From NCBI GenBank assembly GCA_038373885.1, contig JAWZYV010018300.1, positions 372,001 to 436,000 of the forward strand: DNA of 64,000 bases, given 5' to 3'. This document shows, piece by piece, positions 21,249 to 32,452 of the stretch. The notes beneath the pieces were generated by a model. The model was not told where the DNA came from and did not search any database. It saw only the letters and a list, made by a program, of their open reading frames with translations. How positions within the stretch are numbered: position 1 is the first letter of the stretch; every line of letters starts with the position of its first letter. The translations under genes were made by a program, and so were the position numbers. Origin of the DNA: Cheiracanthium punctorium. Its lineage: Eukaryota > Arthropoda > Arachnida > Araneae > Cheiracanthiidae.

Positions 21249-22399
21249 TTCACCACCAAAGTACAATAGCAGCTGCATGTACTATAATTTATTCAATCCT
21301 GAACGAAAGACTTCAACACCCATCGAAGTCCTGCACGCATCTGACTTTAAGAACCATGGAAATCTAACTGAGCTTTGACAATCTTGAGAAAGCGTCTTCA
21401 ACTTTACGAGTGCAGTCTTAATGACTTTGTTGCCGCATAAACTGCTTAGAAGCAATTGGACTTCATCTTTATAACTGGAGCATTTCTCTGGCCATCTCTT
21501 CTCGATTCAAATATAGTCTTAGAAATATCCATAGAGAGTCGGAAAGCTGTTTAAATATCGGAATCATCGTTTTTCTATTAAGTGAGACAAAATGTAAGAA
21601 GATACAGAACATTTCTTTACGAGCAATTCATAAGCTTCTGATGGAAGAACCATTGCTTCCAATTACGGTGTTTCTATTTAAGCACTTGGTAACGAGTTTT
21701 TACGTCATATACTTTTCAGACAATTTCTTTTCTAGTGCCTTTTGGGTAATCTGCAATGCGTGAACTTTTGAACCGAACTCAGTTTTTCAAGATCGAAGAA
21801 ATCAAATGTTGATTCTAAACACTGCTGCTTATTAAAAATAGAAAACAATAAACGTCAATATTTATTCCAAGATTATTTCTTTTTATGCCTATCTTTCTAT
21901 TGCCGAGTTTATATAGCAGAACAAGGTATAGCCGTTAATTTGACGATTTTTTTTTACACTTACATGAATTTAGCTTTATATTAATAAAATATAGATGAAT
22001 TTTTAAGTTAATATTACTGATAAATAAAATGGTGCAAATAACTTAAATGAGAAAATACATAATTTAAAAAAAAGTATTTTGCTTAATCTAGATAAAAAAA
22101 ACTGTGAAAAATATTTTTTAAAAAAGTTATGAATTTCTGTATGCTGGTATTTTCAATCTGAATAAATACCTTTTATGTTAAGAAACTGATCAATTCAGTA
22201 AAGTCATTGGGGATTGTAATTTCCTTTCTTACTCTCAGAAAAAGTGTCCCACGATAACATCCTAGCAAATGCAGCCAGCCCTATTGGGTAAATGACGTAC
22301 CGACATCAGCTATAACGACTCAGAGTCGTCATTGTCATGGTGGTTCTTAGAGCGACGTTGGTTCAACAACGTTCTTTAAGTAAAAAAACCTGTGGTGAC
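21249..22399. other. AT-rich non-coding DNA
   Basis: No gene accepted. A short palindrome ACGACTCAGAGTCGT occurs at about 22315-22329. The remainder shows no recognisable element. Confidence 0.35.
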
Positions 22400-22640
22400 T
22401 CCATTCGACTTGCCAACACTTGATCTTTAACAAGCGGTTTAATGAATATGATTCAACTCAATCGTATGTAGTGTTCAGACGAAAGTGCACTGAAAAATAT
22501 TGAGTGTACAGGCCGCAATGTAAAGGAGAACTTTTTGTATCCCTGTAAAAAAAAACTGTTTTACACCAAAATCTATACAACAGGCAAGACATGCGGACCT
22601 AATTTGAGCTCAATCGAATGCGTCATTGAGGATACGCGCG
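22400..22640. repeat. Diverged relative of the 176-bp repeat
   Basis: Shares TGACTCCATTCGACTT, GTATCCCTGTAAA, ACACCAAAATC and AATTTGAGCTCAATCGAATG with the sequence at 9300-9785. It is a single diverged unit, next to repeat B. Confidence 0.55.
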
Positions 22641-22703
22641 CAAAAATTTGCTGGTCATCATATGACGTAAAAAGTATTAATCGTGTGACGATTAAAAACA
22701 GAC

Positions 22704-23114
22704 TTAACGGTGTTATTCGAAAAAATCATGTGATTTTGGTACATAATTACAAATAAACTAATTATGCCAGGCACTTCAAAATTTTGAAACTGTCTCTTTA
22801 CAAGCTGTATTACATACTGCGAAGACAGGCCAATCTGTATCGGTTTCAATACTTTTATAAAAAAAATTCTTAAAAATCGGAAATTTTCGCAAAGCGTGTC
22901 ACTCTTCGAAAAATCTTGCAGCTCAAATCCATGTTTAAGAATTTTTTCTGAAAATTTCACAAAAGCCACAGCGTTTTCGCTTATCGTAGTGTGTAAAACA
23001 GCTTATGAAGAACCATCTGGAATTTTTTGGAGACCATGGTGCTATTAGTTTATTTCAATTTGTGTACCAAGACTAAAAACAGAGTTCTTTTTTTTTTTCG
23101 AAGAACAGCCTTAA
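22704..23114. repeat. Repeat B, TTAA-bounded MITE, copy 1 (complete)
   Basis: 411 bp between TTAA at 22704-22707 and TTAA at 23111-23114. Imperfect terminal inverted repeats: CTTAACGGTGTTATTCGAA on the left against CTTAAGGCTGTTCTTCGAA read from the right. Further in, ACAAATAAACTAAT faces its complement ATTAGTTTATTT near 23044-23055. There is no transposase. TTAA flanks suggest piggyBac-like mobilisation, though the ends differ from family A. Paralogues are at 31760-32226 and 41979-42383. Confidence 0.7.
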
Positions 23115-23929
23115 GTGTTTTAATGGGTAAAAAAAATGAAAAAAGACTGTTAAAATGGAAAGATTGTTAACAGTTCTTGAAGATTGAACAAATAAAAATA
23201 AAATAAAGGGATAGTACTTGAAAGAAGTAATTTGATTCCATCACAATCGCATAAAACTCAGCAGCTCCAATAATTCAGTTTAATAAACGGTTACATAACA
23301 TTTCATTATCTTTTCACTTTAAAAACTGCTTTTTAAACATTAGAGATAATTTCTGCAATATCGGATAACTATGTAAATATTACATCTACAACTATGTCGT
23401 TTTCTGGTGAAGGAGTTTTTAAAGGTCAGATTTAATTTTTAACAGCAGCCTTTTGTTTACAATTAAAGTCAAAAATTATTTTCTCAATTTATATAAGGCC
23501 AGTTACGATTTGTGACATAAAAACAAGCTGGAAAGTAGAGAATTGTCTGCAGCTCGAAGTGTAGTGCTAAATTTAGTAGTTTAAAAATTGCTCCACTGGT
23601 CATACAGTTTGGAACATTCAGCTGTAGATCCAAAAAGGGTTAAAATAAGTATATATTCCTATTTTTTTGATAATATTGTTCAGTCAGCTTAACTATGTTA
23701 GAATGTAAAAATTTCAATTCAATTTTATGCAATGGAAGGAGTTAAAATTCGAGTACGGCATTTGACATAGGTATACAGTGAAAATAAATATGTTTTCTGA
23801 GAAAATAAATATACCTATGTAAATAAACCTACCTTTTGTCTATATTTTACTCGGAATTAAAAAAATTGGGATTTCTATCCTTTTCAAGCATCCGGCAATT
23901 CAGCACGACCCTCAAAAAAAAGTTTGTCT
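23115..23929. other. AT-rich non-coding DNA
   Basis: No gene or recognised repeat. A short repeated motif (AAAATAAATAT, then ACCTATGTAAATAAACCTAC) occurs near 23780-23830. Confidence 0.35.
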
Positions 23930-24745
23930 GTCTGTCATTCTGTCATTTTGTCCGTGACGCTTTTTTTTTTTTGTTTGTTCGCGCATAACCTAAAACTGAC
24001 TGAAGCAAATGAAATGAAGTTTAGTGACATGGTAGGAGGTCACTCAACTTAAACAATAGGCTCCGAATTAAAAAAAAAATTTGATTAGATTTTGAAAATT
24101 TGCGAAAATTGTTTAAGTGCGTTACATATGCGTTCGCGCATCAAGTAAGAATGACTGCAGCGAATGAAGTGAAATTTCATAACATGATAGGTGGCCACTC
24201 AACTGAAACTGGAGGTGCCCAAATTTTTAAAAATTTTCATTTGATATCGGGATTTTGCGAACATTCTTCCAAAATACGTTCATATTTGTTCGAGCATCAC
24301 GTAAGAACGACTAACGCGAATGATATTAAATTTGGTGACATGGTAAGTCGTTACTCAATTTTAACTATAAGCATCGAATTTTTAACTATTTTGATTAGAT
24401 TTTAGTGATCATCGTTTCAAAATGCGTAATTTCCCCCCCATCATCACGAAATAAAGACTAAAGGGCTTGAAATGAAATTTGGTGACATGTTGGGTGGTCA
24501 TTCGACATTATTTGGTCTGTAGATTTCTTAGAATGAAAAATTTTGCAATTTCTATCCGTGTCAAGCCCCTGGGAATCCAGTACGAAAGTCAACAAAAGTT
24601 TGTCTGTCTGTCATTCTGTCTTAATCAGTAACGATTTTTTTTTTGTTGTTGTTGTTCGCGCATTAGGTATTAATGTATAAAGCGTATGAAATGTAATTTG
24701 GTGACATGATAGGTGGTCTCTCCACGTAAACTATAGGTGTCGAAT
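23930..24745. repeat. Degenerate tandem array, five units of about 150-215 bp
   Basis: Units at about 23982, 24136, 24292, 24440 and 24658 each contain a GCGCATxxxGTAAxAATG-type start, then GCGAATGAAATGAAATTTGG-like sequence and GACATGxTAGGTGGTCACTC. GTTTGTCTGTCTGTCATTCT precedes the first and last units. This kind of TGTCTG(TC) run followed by diverged repeats is common near retroelement tails. No coding support. Confidence 0.65.
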
Positions 24746-24815
24746 TTTTTAAACATTTTGATTGCGTCTAAGCCACCGGCTCCTCTACAATTCTAGTCTT
24801 TGGGTGATTGAAGTG

Positions 24816-25967
24816 CACGCTTAAATCTATTGAGTAAAATAATAATCAAACGGAGTATATTTTTACTCAATTTTTCACTTCAAACAGCCATTCTCCCGAT
24901 TGAGTAAAATTTACTCCATTCATCGACAAAAATCAATGGAGCGAAAAATTCCCAATTTTTGAGCATTATACAACAGCTCTATTTAGGCTAAATAATAATC
25001 AAAAATGAGGAGTGTCTGTCCGTTTTTGATTAATATAACTGTACTCAATTATGATTATTATTTAAGCTATAGAATGAGCGTTTTTGCAAAATCAGCCCTT
25101 TTTTAATTAACATATCTGTACTCATTTAAGATTATTATTTTAAGCTAGAAAAAGGGTGTTTTGTTAAAATTTGCTGTTTTTGATTAATATATTGAATTGT
25201 TCGTTTTCTTCATTTTTTATTATCAGAGCTGTAATCTATGATTATAAGCCCGAGAAAATAAATTTTAAATCAAGGCAAATGCATTACATATATCTTAATA
25301 CACTATAAAAAAGTATTTTTTTAATAAATAGAATATAATTTTACTATTGTCTCTCGTTATAAAACGAATTCACAGTACAGTCAGAATACAGAAATGCAAT
25401 CATGGTTAAACCAGCTGTGAGATTTAATTAAAGCAGCGATCCAATTTATTGACATGAAAAAGGTAAAATGCTATTTACTCACTTTGGGTGGAGATATCAT
25501 AACTTCATTTGTTTTACAACAGCTTTTTATAATCCAATCGTAAGAAACTATGTCATTAAAGCGAAATCTTTACCTAAAGCATCTCCTCCATATCTAGGCT
25601 GAATTTATTCCACAACTCTGAATATGAAAAAGATGCATTTGGTATTCGGATATAACATAAAATTATCAACAGCGAATACACACACAACTATGCCCGACCA
25701 GGAACCGTTAGCCGTTGAGCATCGTGGGTCACGTGATAGTAATAGGATATGGGTCGTGGGGGAGAAAGACAGAATACTCAAATAGACAATATTTTTGTGA
25801 AAATTGATCTAAGTAGGATCTAGCGAATCGGGAGGATTGAGGCGAATTGAGGAGATAACAAATTATTGTCTTTAATGAGTATTTTTTAGCGTAAAAGGAT
25901 TTAAATCAGCCGATAAGAAATTTAATCAATAAAGGAGTGCTAGTTTTAATCAATAGATTTAAGCGTG
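24816..25967. mobile_element. 1152-bp inverted-repeat element, non-coding
   Basis: The ends are mirror images: CACGCTTAAATCTATTGA on the left and TCAATAGATTTAAGCGTG on the right. The left half contains three diverged tandem units of about 85-95 bp around GATTATTATTTAAGCTA (about 24830-25180). No transposase-like frame was seen. An exact target duplication was not found, so the superfamily is open. Confidence 0.6.
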
Positions 25968-26740
25968 TGGATTGATTTTTGTCAAGGAAACATTCGATTC
26001 CGATTTTACAGCTTATGTTCCTGTGTCACAAGAGAAACGCAACGCAACGGCATGATCTGAGCAGAAGAATGCGCAGTCAGTCCACTCAAGTGACGTTAGG
26101 AAAGCGTCACACCGAAACGCTTTATAGAAAATGACGAGATGTCGCTTGCTGAAAAAAGGAAATCTCGCCAATTTAAAAAAATGTAGCAACGGACGTGGTA
26201 TGCAATGCAAGCTCGTTAACGCCTGTGCGGAAGTCCTTACGGGCGAGGCTCTATAACCATACTCCAGAACCAAGGATGAGGGAAGACTAACTCTCCATTT
26301 TTTTGTGTAACCCTACTGCTTAATTATCACAGGAAAGCGATTAAGCTTTCAGACCAGAAGAAGAACAAGAGGCAGCAGAATTTTGTCGATCACTACCAAG
26401 AATAAAGTCGTTCGGAGAGCAGGGGCGTGTGCGCAAGGTCGCTGCGAGGGTTTTTCCCAATCTTCGGGCATTCCGGGCATACTTGCCGGCGAGCATCAGC
26501 TTAATGGGTGGGGGTGACAAAACGACAAGACATTCGGGTTAATGAGCTTGACACCCGGTGGGTTTGATGAGACCCGGGAAAAAAATTAAAAAAAAAGAAT
26601 ATATTATCCGGTGGGAACAGGAATGCGTTATTACTCCTTTAGTTTTTGAAGTCTGTCGGGCAACAATGTCTCAGTTAGACGTCCTTCGAGAAAAGAACAT
26701 AAAAACTAGATTCATGGAAACAACGGTTGGTGTAACACTT
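25968..26740. other. Non-coding DNA, balanced composition
   Basis: An 86-codon minus-strand frame at 26013-26273 has no known domain or splice context. The segment around 26400-26580 is relatively GC-rich. No element boundaries are recognised. Confidence 0.3.
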
Positions 26741-26812
26741 AACGAGGGTGCTGTTCAGGGGCAGAAAAATGGCGCTAACGAGGGTGCTGTTCAGGGGCAG
26801 AAAAATGGCGCG
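26741..26812. repeat. 36-bp direct duplication
   Basis: Two essentially identical adjacent units beginning AACGAGGGTGCTGTTCAGGG at 26741 and 26777. The surrounding plus-strand frame (26558-26827) repeats NEGAVQGQKNGA as a result. Confidence 0.85.
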
Positions 26813-26901
26813 TTATCTTCCCGGTAATCTTCATCTTTTGAATCTGTTGATTATTCTGGGAAAGACTGAGTTGAGTTCTCACTGGAAATTTTGGATTTAA
26901 C

Positions 26902-27745
26902 CTTGGACTCGATCCGGAACTGAATCGAAAACCGGAAAAAATCGTTACTTTGGTCGGAACAAAAACAGGAACTGAACCGAAAACCGGAAAAAATCGTTCT
27001 TTTGGTCGGAACGAAAACCGGAACTGAACCGAAAACCTGAAAAAACCGTTTTTTTTTAAAACGAAAACCGGAACTGACCGGGAAAAAAACATCTGTTTAT
27101 TTCGGTTCGGTATATCTTTAATCATTTTGTTACTGTAACCAACTTATCAATATTTTCAAATTGAACATAAACTATATAATTATCATCATTACATGTACGG
27201 TCTGTTTTCCTTCCACAGAGCCTTCCTCCCATTTACGCATGCGTCAGGTCCGATTTGATTTCACCAAAATAGGAGCGAACGGAAGTTTAGAACTCTCTTT
27301 TATGTTTAAAACACTGTTTACACTTGAACTAGCAACAAGTGGAATAGTTTCTAAAATTCCGAAGTGAAATAAAATGGAAAACATCATAAAAAGACAGCGA
27401 GCCAAAATAGACCTTCAAAAAATACCCATCTCAACCTGTCACCCCTTTTCCGTTTAGAATCGTCTAGTTTGCGGTCGCTCTGCTTTGGCAAAATGGACAA
27501 TACATTGCTTCTCGATTTTCTGTTTTGGTGTTCACTACTACTTTTCTGTTTCAGTTTCACATGAAACTACTTTTTGAAGGCAGATTTAATTTTTATAATA
27601 GAAATTTTATTTTTAGTTCAAATAAGAATATACATAAAATAAAATGATTCATTCGGAACTGAACCGAAAACCGTTATTTTTGGACGAACGAAAACCGGAA
27701 CTGAAGCGATATATTTTCTTTTAGTTGAACCGGTTCGAAGCCCTG
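26902..27745. mobile_element. hAT-like element with CCGGAACTGAACCG repeats
   Basis: Imperfect terminal inverted repeats: CTTGGACTCGATCCGG on the left versus CAGGGCTTCGAACCGG read from the right. The left subterminal region repeats GGAACTGAACCGAAAACCGG-type units about every 60 bp (26926-27090) and one pair lies before the right end (27653-27705). Possible degenerate 8-bp duplication GATTTAAC/GTTTAAGA. The ends match the common hAT pattern CAGGGxTTCGAACCGG. No hAT transposase is visible inside. Confidence 0.6.
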
Positions 27746-28199
27746 GTTTAAGACTTGAAGTTCCGGCAAACGTTAGCTGATGTGTGAAGAGTTAAGAACA
27801 GTAAAAATGAAAACCTTAACCTCTTCGTTCTAGAGATCCAAAGAAGTGGACCTATTTATTTCCTCTGTTAAGACGATTCTTTAAGATTTATTGCAGTTCT
27901 GAACGGACGTACATATGCGGCGACGCTTTTATTTTGAATAAATGATTTTAACGCACGTGAATCTGCCAATCCTACACACTGACGCACACATTTTGTTTTT
28001 GTTTGCTGTTATTTTATTTTTGTTTTCAGTTACACAAAAGAATATTTTAATGTTATTGAAATTTCCTAAGTTTAATTTGCGAATATTTTTTTTTTTTTTG
28101 GAAATTCATACAGCTGGAAATAACTTACAGGACATCATTTACTTTTAAAAGTGTCTTTCTTGTCATTCATCGTTTGTGGGTGGTGATAACTTTTTACTA
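27746..28199. other. AT-rich spacer
   Basis: No gene or repeat recognised. It ends at the TA (28198-28199) flanking the Tigger-like element. Confidence 0.35.
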
Positions 28200-29029
28200 C
28201 AGTAGACACTAGTTATAACGTACTCTCACGGGACCTAAAAAAGTAGTGCGTCATATAGCCGAAGTACGTTATGAGCAGTATCGCCGGTAAGATTCAATAT
28301 TACACAAAAAAAGAAAGTGGGCTCATCATTTCATTGTAATATGTGTTTTAAGCAGGTCTGATTTTTTAAAATTTAAATTAAACAGAGAAAATTCTTTATT
28401 ACTTATAATTTTTATTGACATAAATAATCTGTCATTTTCTTTTGTTTTAAATGGGCAGACGCTACTTTTAAAATACCGTTTTGCATATCCCTAATAGATT
28501 TTAGTAGAGTCTCTGCATCATCAATGAGGCATTCAAAAAATCGTGATAATGTTTTTGCAGCATTGAATGCGCCGGGTATGCTTAGTATAGGCTCCTCTGT
28601 TTCGTCTTCACTATCATCAGAATCATTATAGATAGGGCTTTTTAGGAGGCATTTGCATGGATGAATGACAAAAAATAAAAAACGTGGTCTTGTTCTTAGC
28701 CCTACCTAGCAGGTGAAAAAGTTAAAAGATCGCTCCCTTCATTCATACACAATTCATCTCGCTAGAGAATCTGAAAACGGACAACGAGTGCTTTTGAAGG
28801 TACTGAGATTTCCTAGAACAAGGAAATAAAATTCTTAAGATAAGCAAAATTTTATTTTTGGCTTTGGTATAAAAGTACGTTATAGCCGAAGTACGTACTT
28901 TTGCTAAGTACGTTTTAACCGAAGTTAAATAACATTATAAATAGAGGACTTCAATCGGGATCTAGCTTCTAGGTACGTTATAAACGATAGTACGTTATAT
29001 CCCAGGTCCGTTATAACCCGTGCACACTG
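28200..29029 (-). mobile_element. Tigger/pogo-like element, 830 bp, internally deleted
   Basis: Flanked by TA on both sides (28198-28199, 29030-29031). Imperfect ends: CAGTAGACACTAGTTATAAC on the left, CAGTGTGCACGGGTTATAAC read from the right. The subterminal regions repeat GTACGTTATA and GCCGAAGTACGTTAT, a hallmark of this group. A remnant of the transposase C terminus lies inside on the minus strand (28412-28690). The catalytic core is missing, so the copy is non-autonomous. Confidence 0.8.
28412..28690 (-). pseudogene. Tigger/pogo transposase C-terminal remnant
   Basis: A minus-strand frame reads through an acidic cluster SPIYNDSDDSEDETEEP, then IPGAFNAAKTLSRFFE and MTDYL shortly before the stop at 28412-28414. 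An acidic stretch followed by an amphipathic segment and a terminal x-x-T-D-Y/F-hydrophobic tail is typical of the C-terminal end of pogo/Tigger transposases. The DDE core and the CENP-B-type DNA-binding part are absent. It sits inside matching Tigger-like ends in the expected orientation. Confidence 0.6.
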
Positions 29030-29350
29030 TACTAAAATAGAAATTGAGGATTTAGGCTTTTATTCGAAAAATTATTCGAAAATAAACTTTCTACTTGTCG
29101 TTTTCAAGTGTAATTGTTTTAGAAACAATTATGAGATTACTCTTTGATATGAGATGTGAGATTTTTGTCGGGTGTGAAGAGGTTAAAACTGAGAAGACAT
29201 GGTGCGCACATTGTACAGATATTCTAAATGTTTCAAAATTTGTGACCGTGTTGCATTTTGATAAGCAGACTGAAGCTGAAGAAAAGAAATCTAGCTGCGC
29301 AATTAATTAGCACCTTTAAAACATAAGGAACTCTTGATTGTTTATTCACT
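29030..29350. other. AT-rich spacer
   Basis: A 71-codon plus frame at 29095-29310 shows no recognised domain and no splice support. Nothing else is visible. Confidence 0.3.
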
Positions 29351-30860
29351 TTACTTCCTTACGAAGTATAAGGAAGTAATGTGATCGCGAAAAAATTAGC
29401 GATAGCCAGATTTTGACGAAATAAAATAATGATTTTGACTGTTTCTAAATTTACTTTTAAGAATTTTTGAGATGCATCTCATCGTACGCGTGTATGCATG
29501 TTCATATAAATGCATGTACAACCCATTTTGACCGACCGCAAGTCCATTTTGACTAGTTTTTCTCTGACGTCTGTAGGTATGTACGGTTCACACTAGTATG
29601 TAACTCGCGCACCTCGAAAACCTATTGGGTGTAGAATGTTGAAACTGAATAATTAGGATTGTTGTAACATCTAGATGTGCATCTCTCCTTTTGGTCCCAA
29701 TCGACTGGATACTTTAGTTACAGGGCCATCCAAAAGATTTTCTTTAAGCCCTATGGGCAGAAATTCATTAAAGCGCATTTTAGAGATATTTAAGTTAATT
29801 CAAACGAATCAAAAGGAATATATGTTTTTTAAGGATTACAAAAATGAATCTCTTCAGGGAAAATAGTGTCTTTATCAATTATAGTTCTTTTACAGGAACA
29901 ATAAAAAAAATACAATTCTTTACGGTCAGTGGCAGTTTTAGAGACGTTCAGACATTTCAAGCACTATACCATCCTACCATGTAGAGTTAGATAATGGTCC
30001 GACGAGGGTCACTTGCCTCCCTCAAAAACTGCACCAAAAGTTGCTAAGCTTAGCGACTTTTTGTCCACGTATGTATGACATATTTAACTCGTATATCTCA
30101 GAAATTAATTGTCGTAGATTTTTCTATTTTATATACAAGAATGTTGTAACATCTAGTTGTGCACCTCGATCTTTGGTTCCAATCTACAGGAGGGTTTATT
30201 TACAGGACCACTTAAAAGTATTTCAATACAGTAATGTCTACGGACATCTTCAATATATTACGTTTGTATTCAGTCATTGTTTGGTCCATGTCCGAAATCT
30301 CGCATTTGTCATCAACCTTGGCATTTTTTGCCGAAATATCGCCAAATTTGGCGCCAAAAATAATTACGTATTTCGCATAATTCTAAAACTTTCAAACATA
30401 GAATGTTGAAATTTTGTATTTAGCACTATGGTAACTACTCTGCATCTCTTTTGTGATTGCAGTTGACTGAGTAACTTATTAGCAGGGCCACCCAAAAGAC
30501 TTTAAATACATTGGATCTATGGAAACCGTCAATTCATTAAAAGTTTGTGATGAATCACTATTTCGGCTATGACCAAAATCTCGATAACTATTTCAAGCTT
30601 TTCGGGTTTTCGCAAAATATCGCCCAAGTGTCAAAAACAAATTCAAGTTGAACCCAGGTTGGCGATATCTCAAACATTTGGCTAGAAATCACTAAACCTT
30701 TGAATTATTGCAGTATTGTACATCTTTCAAATGAAACAAGTTTAGATGTAGTGCACCAAAGATATTTATGATTTAATAGGCGTACAAGGAAGTCATGTGG
30801 TGTCCAAATCGGATTTTTAAAATTTATATTTTTTAATAATTCGTCTCCCTGCATCTTCTA
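29351..30860 (+). repeat. Dispersed repeat C block, three diverged units
   Basis: It opens with a hairpin (TTACTTCCTTA and TAAGGAAGTAA, 29351-29379) followed by GTGATCGCGAAAAA. Three diverged units (about 29640-29800, 30120-30270, 30420-30560) share GTTGTAACATCTAG, TTTGGTxCCAATCxAC and AGGGCCACCCAAAAG. A final AAGGAAGTCATGTGG at about 30790 echoes the opening hairpin. Sequences like GAAATATCGCCAAATTTGGCGCC occur at 30330 and again at 53457. No open coding region. Confidence 0.55.
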
Positions 30861-31759
30861 AATCGAAGAATAACACTAAGTGTACCACCGCTCTTGGGTG
30901 AAATAACCTAAGTGTAGCACTATTTCCCACTTTTAGGTTTTTTCTTATTGCTAAAATAAGAACGAATGCATCGTTTATTTATTTATTTATTTATTTTTGT
31001 TAAGTAACTCCAAATACCTCTTTTTTCCCCTCACACTAGTCAAAAATGTGCTTCCATTAGATAAAAATTGTTTGACATTCATAAACTCTGTCCCAATTTT
31101 TGGGATTATGAATACCTCCCCGATGTGGCAGAGTTTGATATTTTATGAACCATGAACGGTTTAAATATTTAAACTGGGCCTTTAAAGGGAGACACGAAAA
31201 TAGACAGTGTTAGCTTAAGTAACTAACTGGAAGTGTTAGTAGATTTGTTAGTATAATATGGATTAAAGCACAATAAACAACGTTAATAAAATTTTTGAGT
31301 ACATGAAAAGTGCTTTTTATATTCTTCATTTTTCAATGGACGCTTTACAGCTAACTGAACAATAAGTAATCCTTCGTTAATATACCCCACAGTATTTTCA
31401 ACGGAAAAGATTACCTGATTTTTTTTTTTTTTTTTTTACGATTATTTTGTCACAGTAGGGATTTGTAGCAAGAAAGAGATGGTTTCGAAATCGTTTCTGG
31501 AGAAAGGCGCGCTCAACTGTTAATTAGGGTCGGCGACGTAAAAACTGTGTCAAAAATAATGGATTTTGGAGGTAAGGAAAGGAATTCAACTCATTATCTT
31601 TTGCAGAAACATTTTTCTTTATTTTATTTTATTTTATTTTATTTTATTTGGTTTCGGACTCATTGCACAGCTCGTTACTGGCGCCATTTGTAAAAGCAAT
31701 AAATCGCCAAGATGGTTACCACGCAAACTAAATTTTTCATCTAAAAAAAAAAAAAAAAA
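30861..31759. other. AT-rich DNA with simple repeats
   Basis: Contains (ATTT)n at 30978-30998, a T homopolymer at about 31420-31438, a (TTTTA)n tract at 31618-31650 and an A run at 31743-31761 abutting repeat B copy 2. A plus-strand frame across the pentanucleotide tract was rejected. Confidence 0.45.
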
Positions 31760-32226
31760 AAATGTGATTTTGGTACATAAATACAAATAAACTGATTATT
31801 TCGTGTACTTCAAAATTTTTAGAATGCCTTTTTACAAGCCGTACTATACATTGCAATAAGCGACAAACCCGTATTAGTTGCGAAACTTTCAGAAAAAATT
31901 CCTTAAAATCGAAAATTTAGAAGGTTGTGTCACTCTTCGAAAATTTTTGCTGTGCAGTTCCATGTTAAAGATTTTTTTTTTTCTAAAAGTTTCATAAAAG
32001 GTACCGTTCTTTCATTTATTACGGTGGGTAGTACAGCTTTTAAAGAATTATCTTGAATTTTTTAGAGTCACTGGGACAATTAGTTTATTTTAATTTGTGT
32101 ACTTAGACCTTGAAGGAGATTTCGTTTCTTCGAACTACCCTACTAGCAATTTTGCTCGGGCTACCACCGGCCACGCAGCCAGCCGATGACGGCCCGAGCA
32201 AAATTGCTAGTAGGGTACACCCTTAA
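31760..32226. repeat. Repeat B, copy 2, interrupted by palindrome P
   Basis: From ATGTGATTTTGGTACATAAA the sequence follows repeat B copy 1. Its left terminus is replaced by an A run. The right end reads TTCGAACTA, then the 78-bp palindrome (32138-32215), then TACACCCTTAA. Removing the palindrome and one TA gives TTCGAACTACACCCTTAA, which lines up with the undisturbed right ends of the other two copies. Confidence 0.7.
32138..32215. repeat. 78-bp palindrome P, copy 2, with TA duplication
   Basis: Same 78-bp foldback as at 1801-1878, here with perfect outer arms (CCCTACTAGCAATTTTGCTC mirrored exactly). It is flanked by TA on both sides, and its insertion splits the right end of repeat B copy 2, so a 2-bp TA target duplication can be inferred. 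That would fit mobilisation by a Tc1/mariner-type transposase. Confidence 0.75.
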
Positions 32227-32284
32227 AAGGCACAATGCTAGCAGTTTTAATAAACATAGTCATAACTGACACTTAACCCATTTA

Positions 32285-32446
32285 CAGAGCTGCCAAGTCT
32301 CCGGCTTTTACTGGGAGATTTCCCACCACAATTTTTAGACAGTTTTATTTTGGATTAAATATTTGGACTTATCTTAAGCATAAATTTGTAAGTAAAAATT
32401 AGTGGTGGGAAATCTCCCGAAAAAAGCCGGAGACTTGGCAGCTCTG
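32285..32446. repeat. 162-bp foldback MITE with 6-bp duplication
   Basis: Ends CAGAGCTGCCAAGTCTCCGG and its exact complement at the right, with inner GGGAGATTTCCCACCAC also mirrored. Flanked by CATTTA on both sides (32279-32284 and 32447-32452). The arms are about 55 bp with an AT-rich centre. No coding capacity. Confidence 0.8.
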
Positions 32447-32452
32447 CATTTA

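Noticed and set aside
26013..26273. 86-codon minus-strand ORF
   Set aside because: No domain or conserved motif could be recognised.
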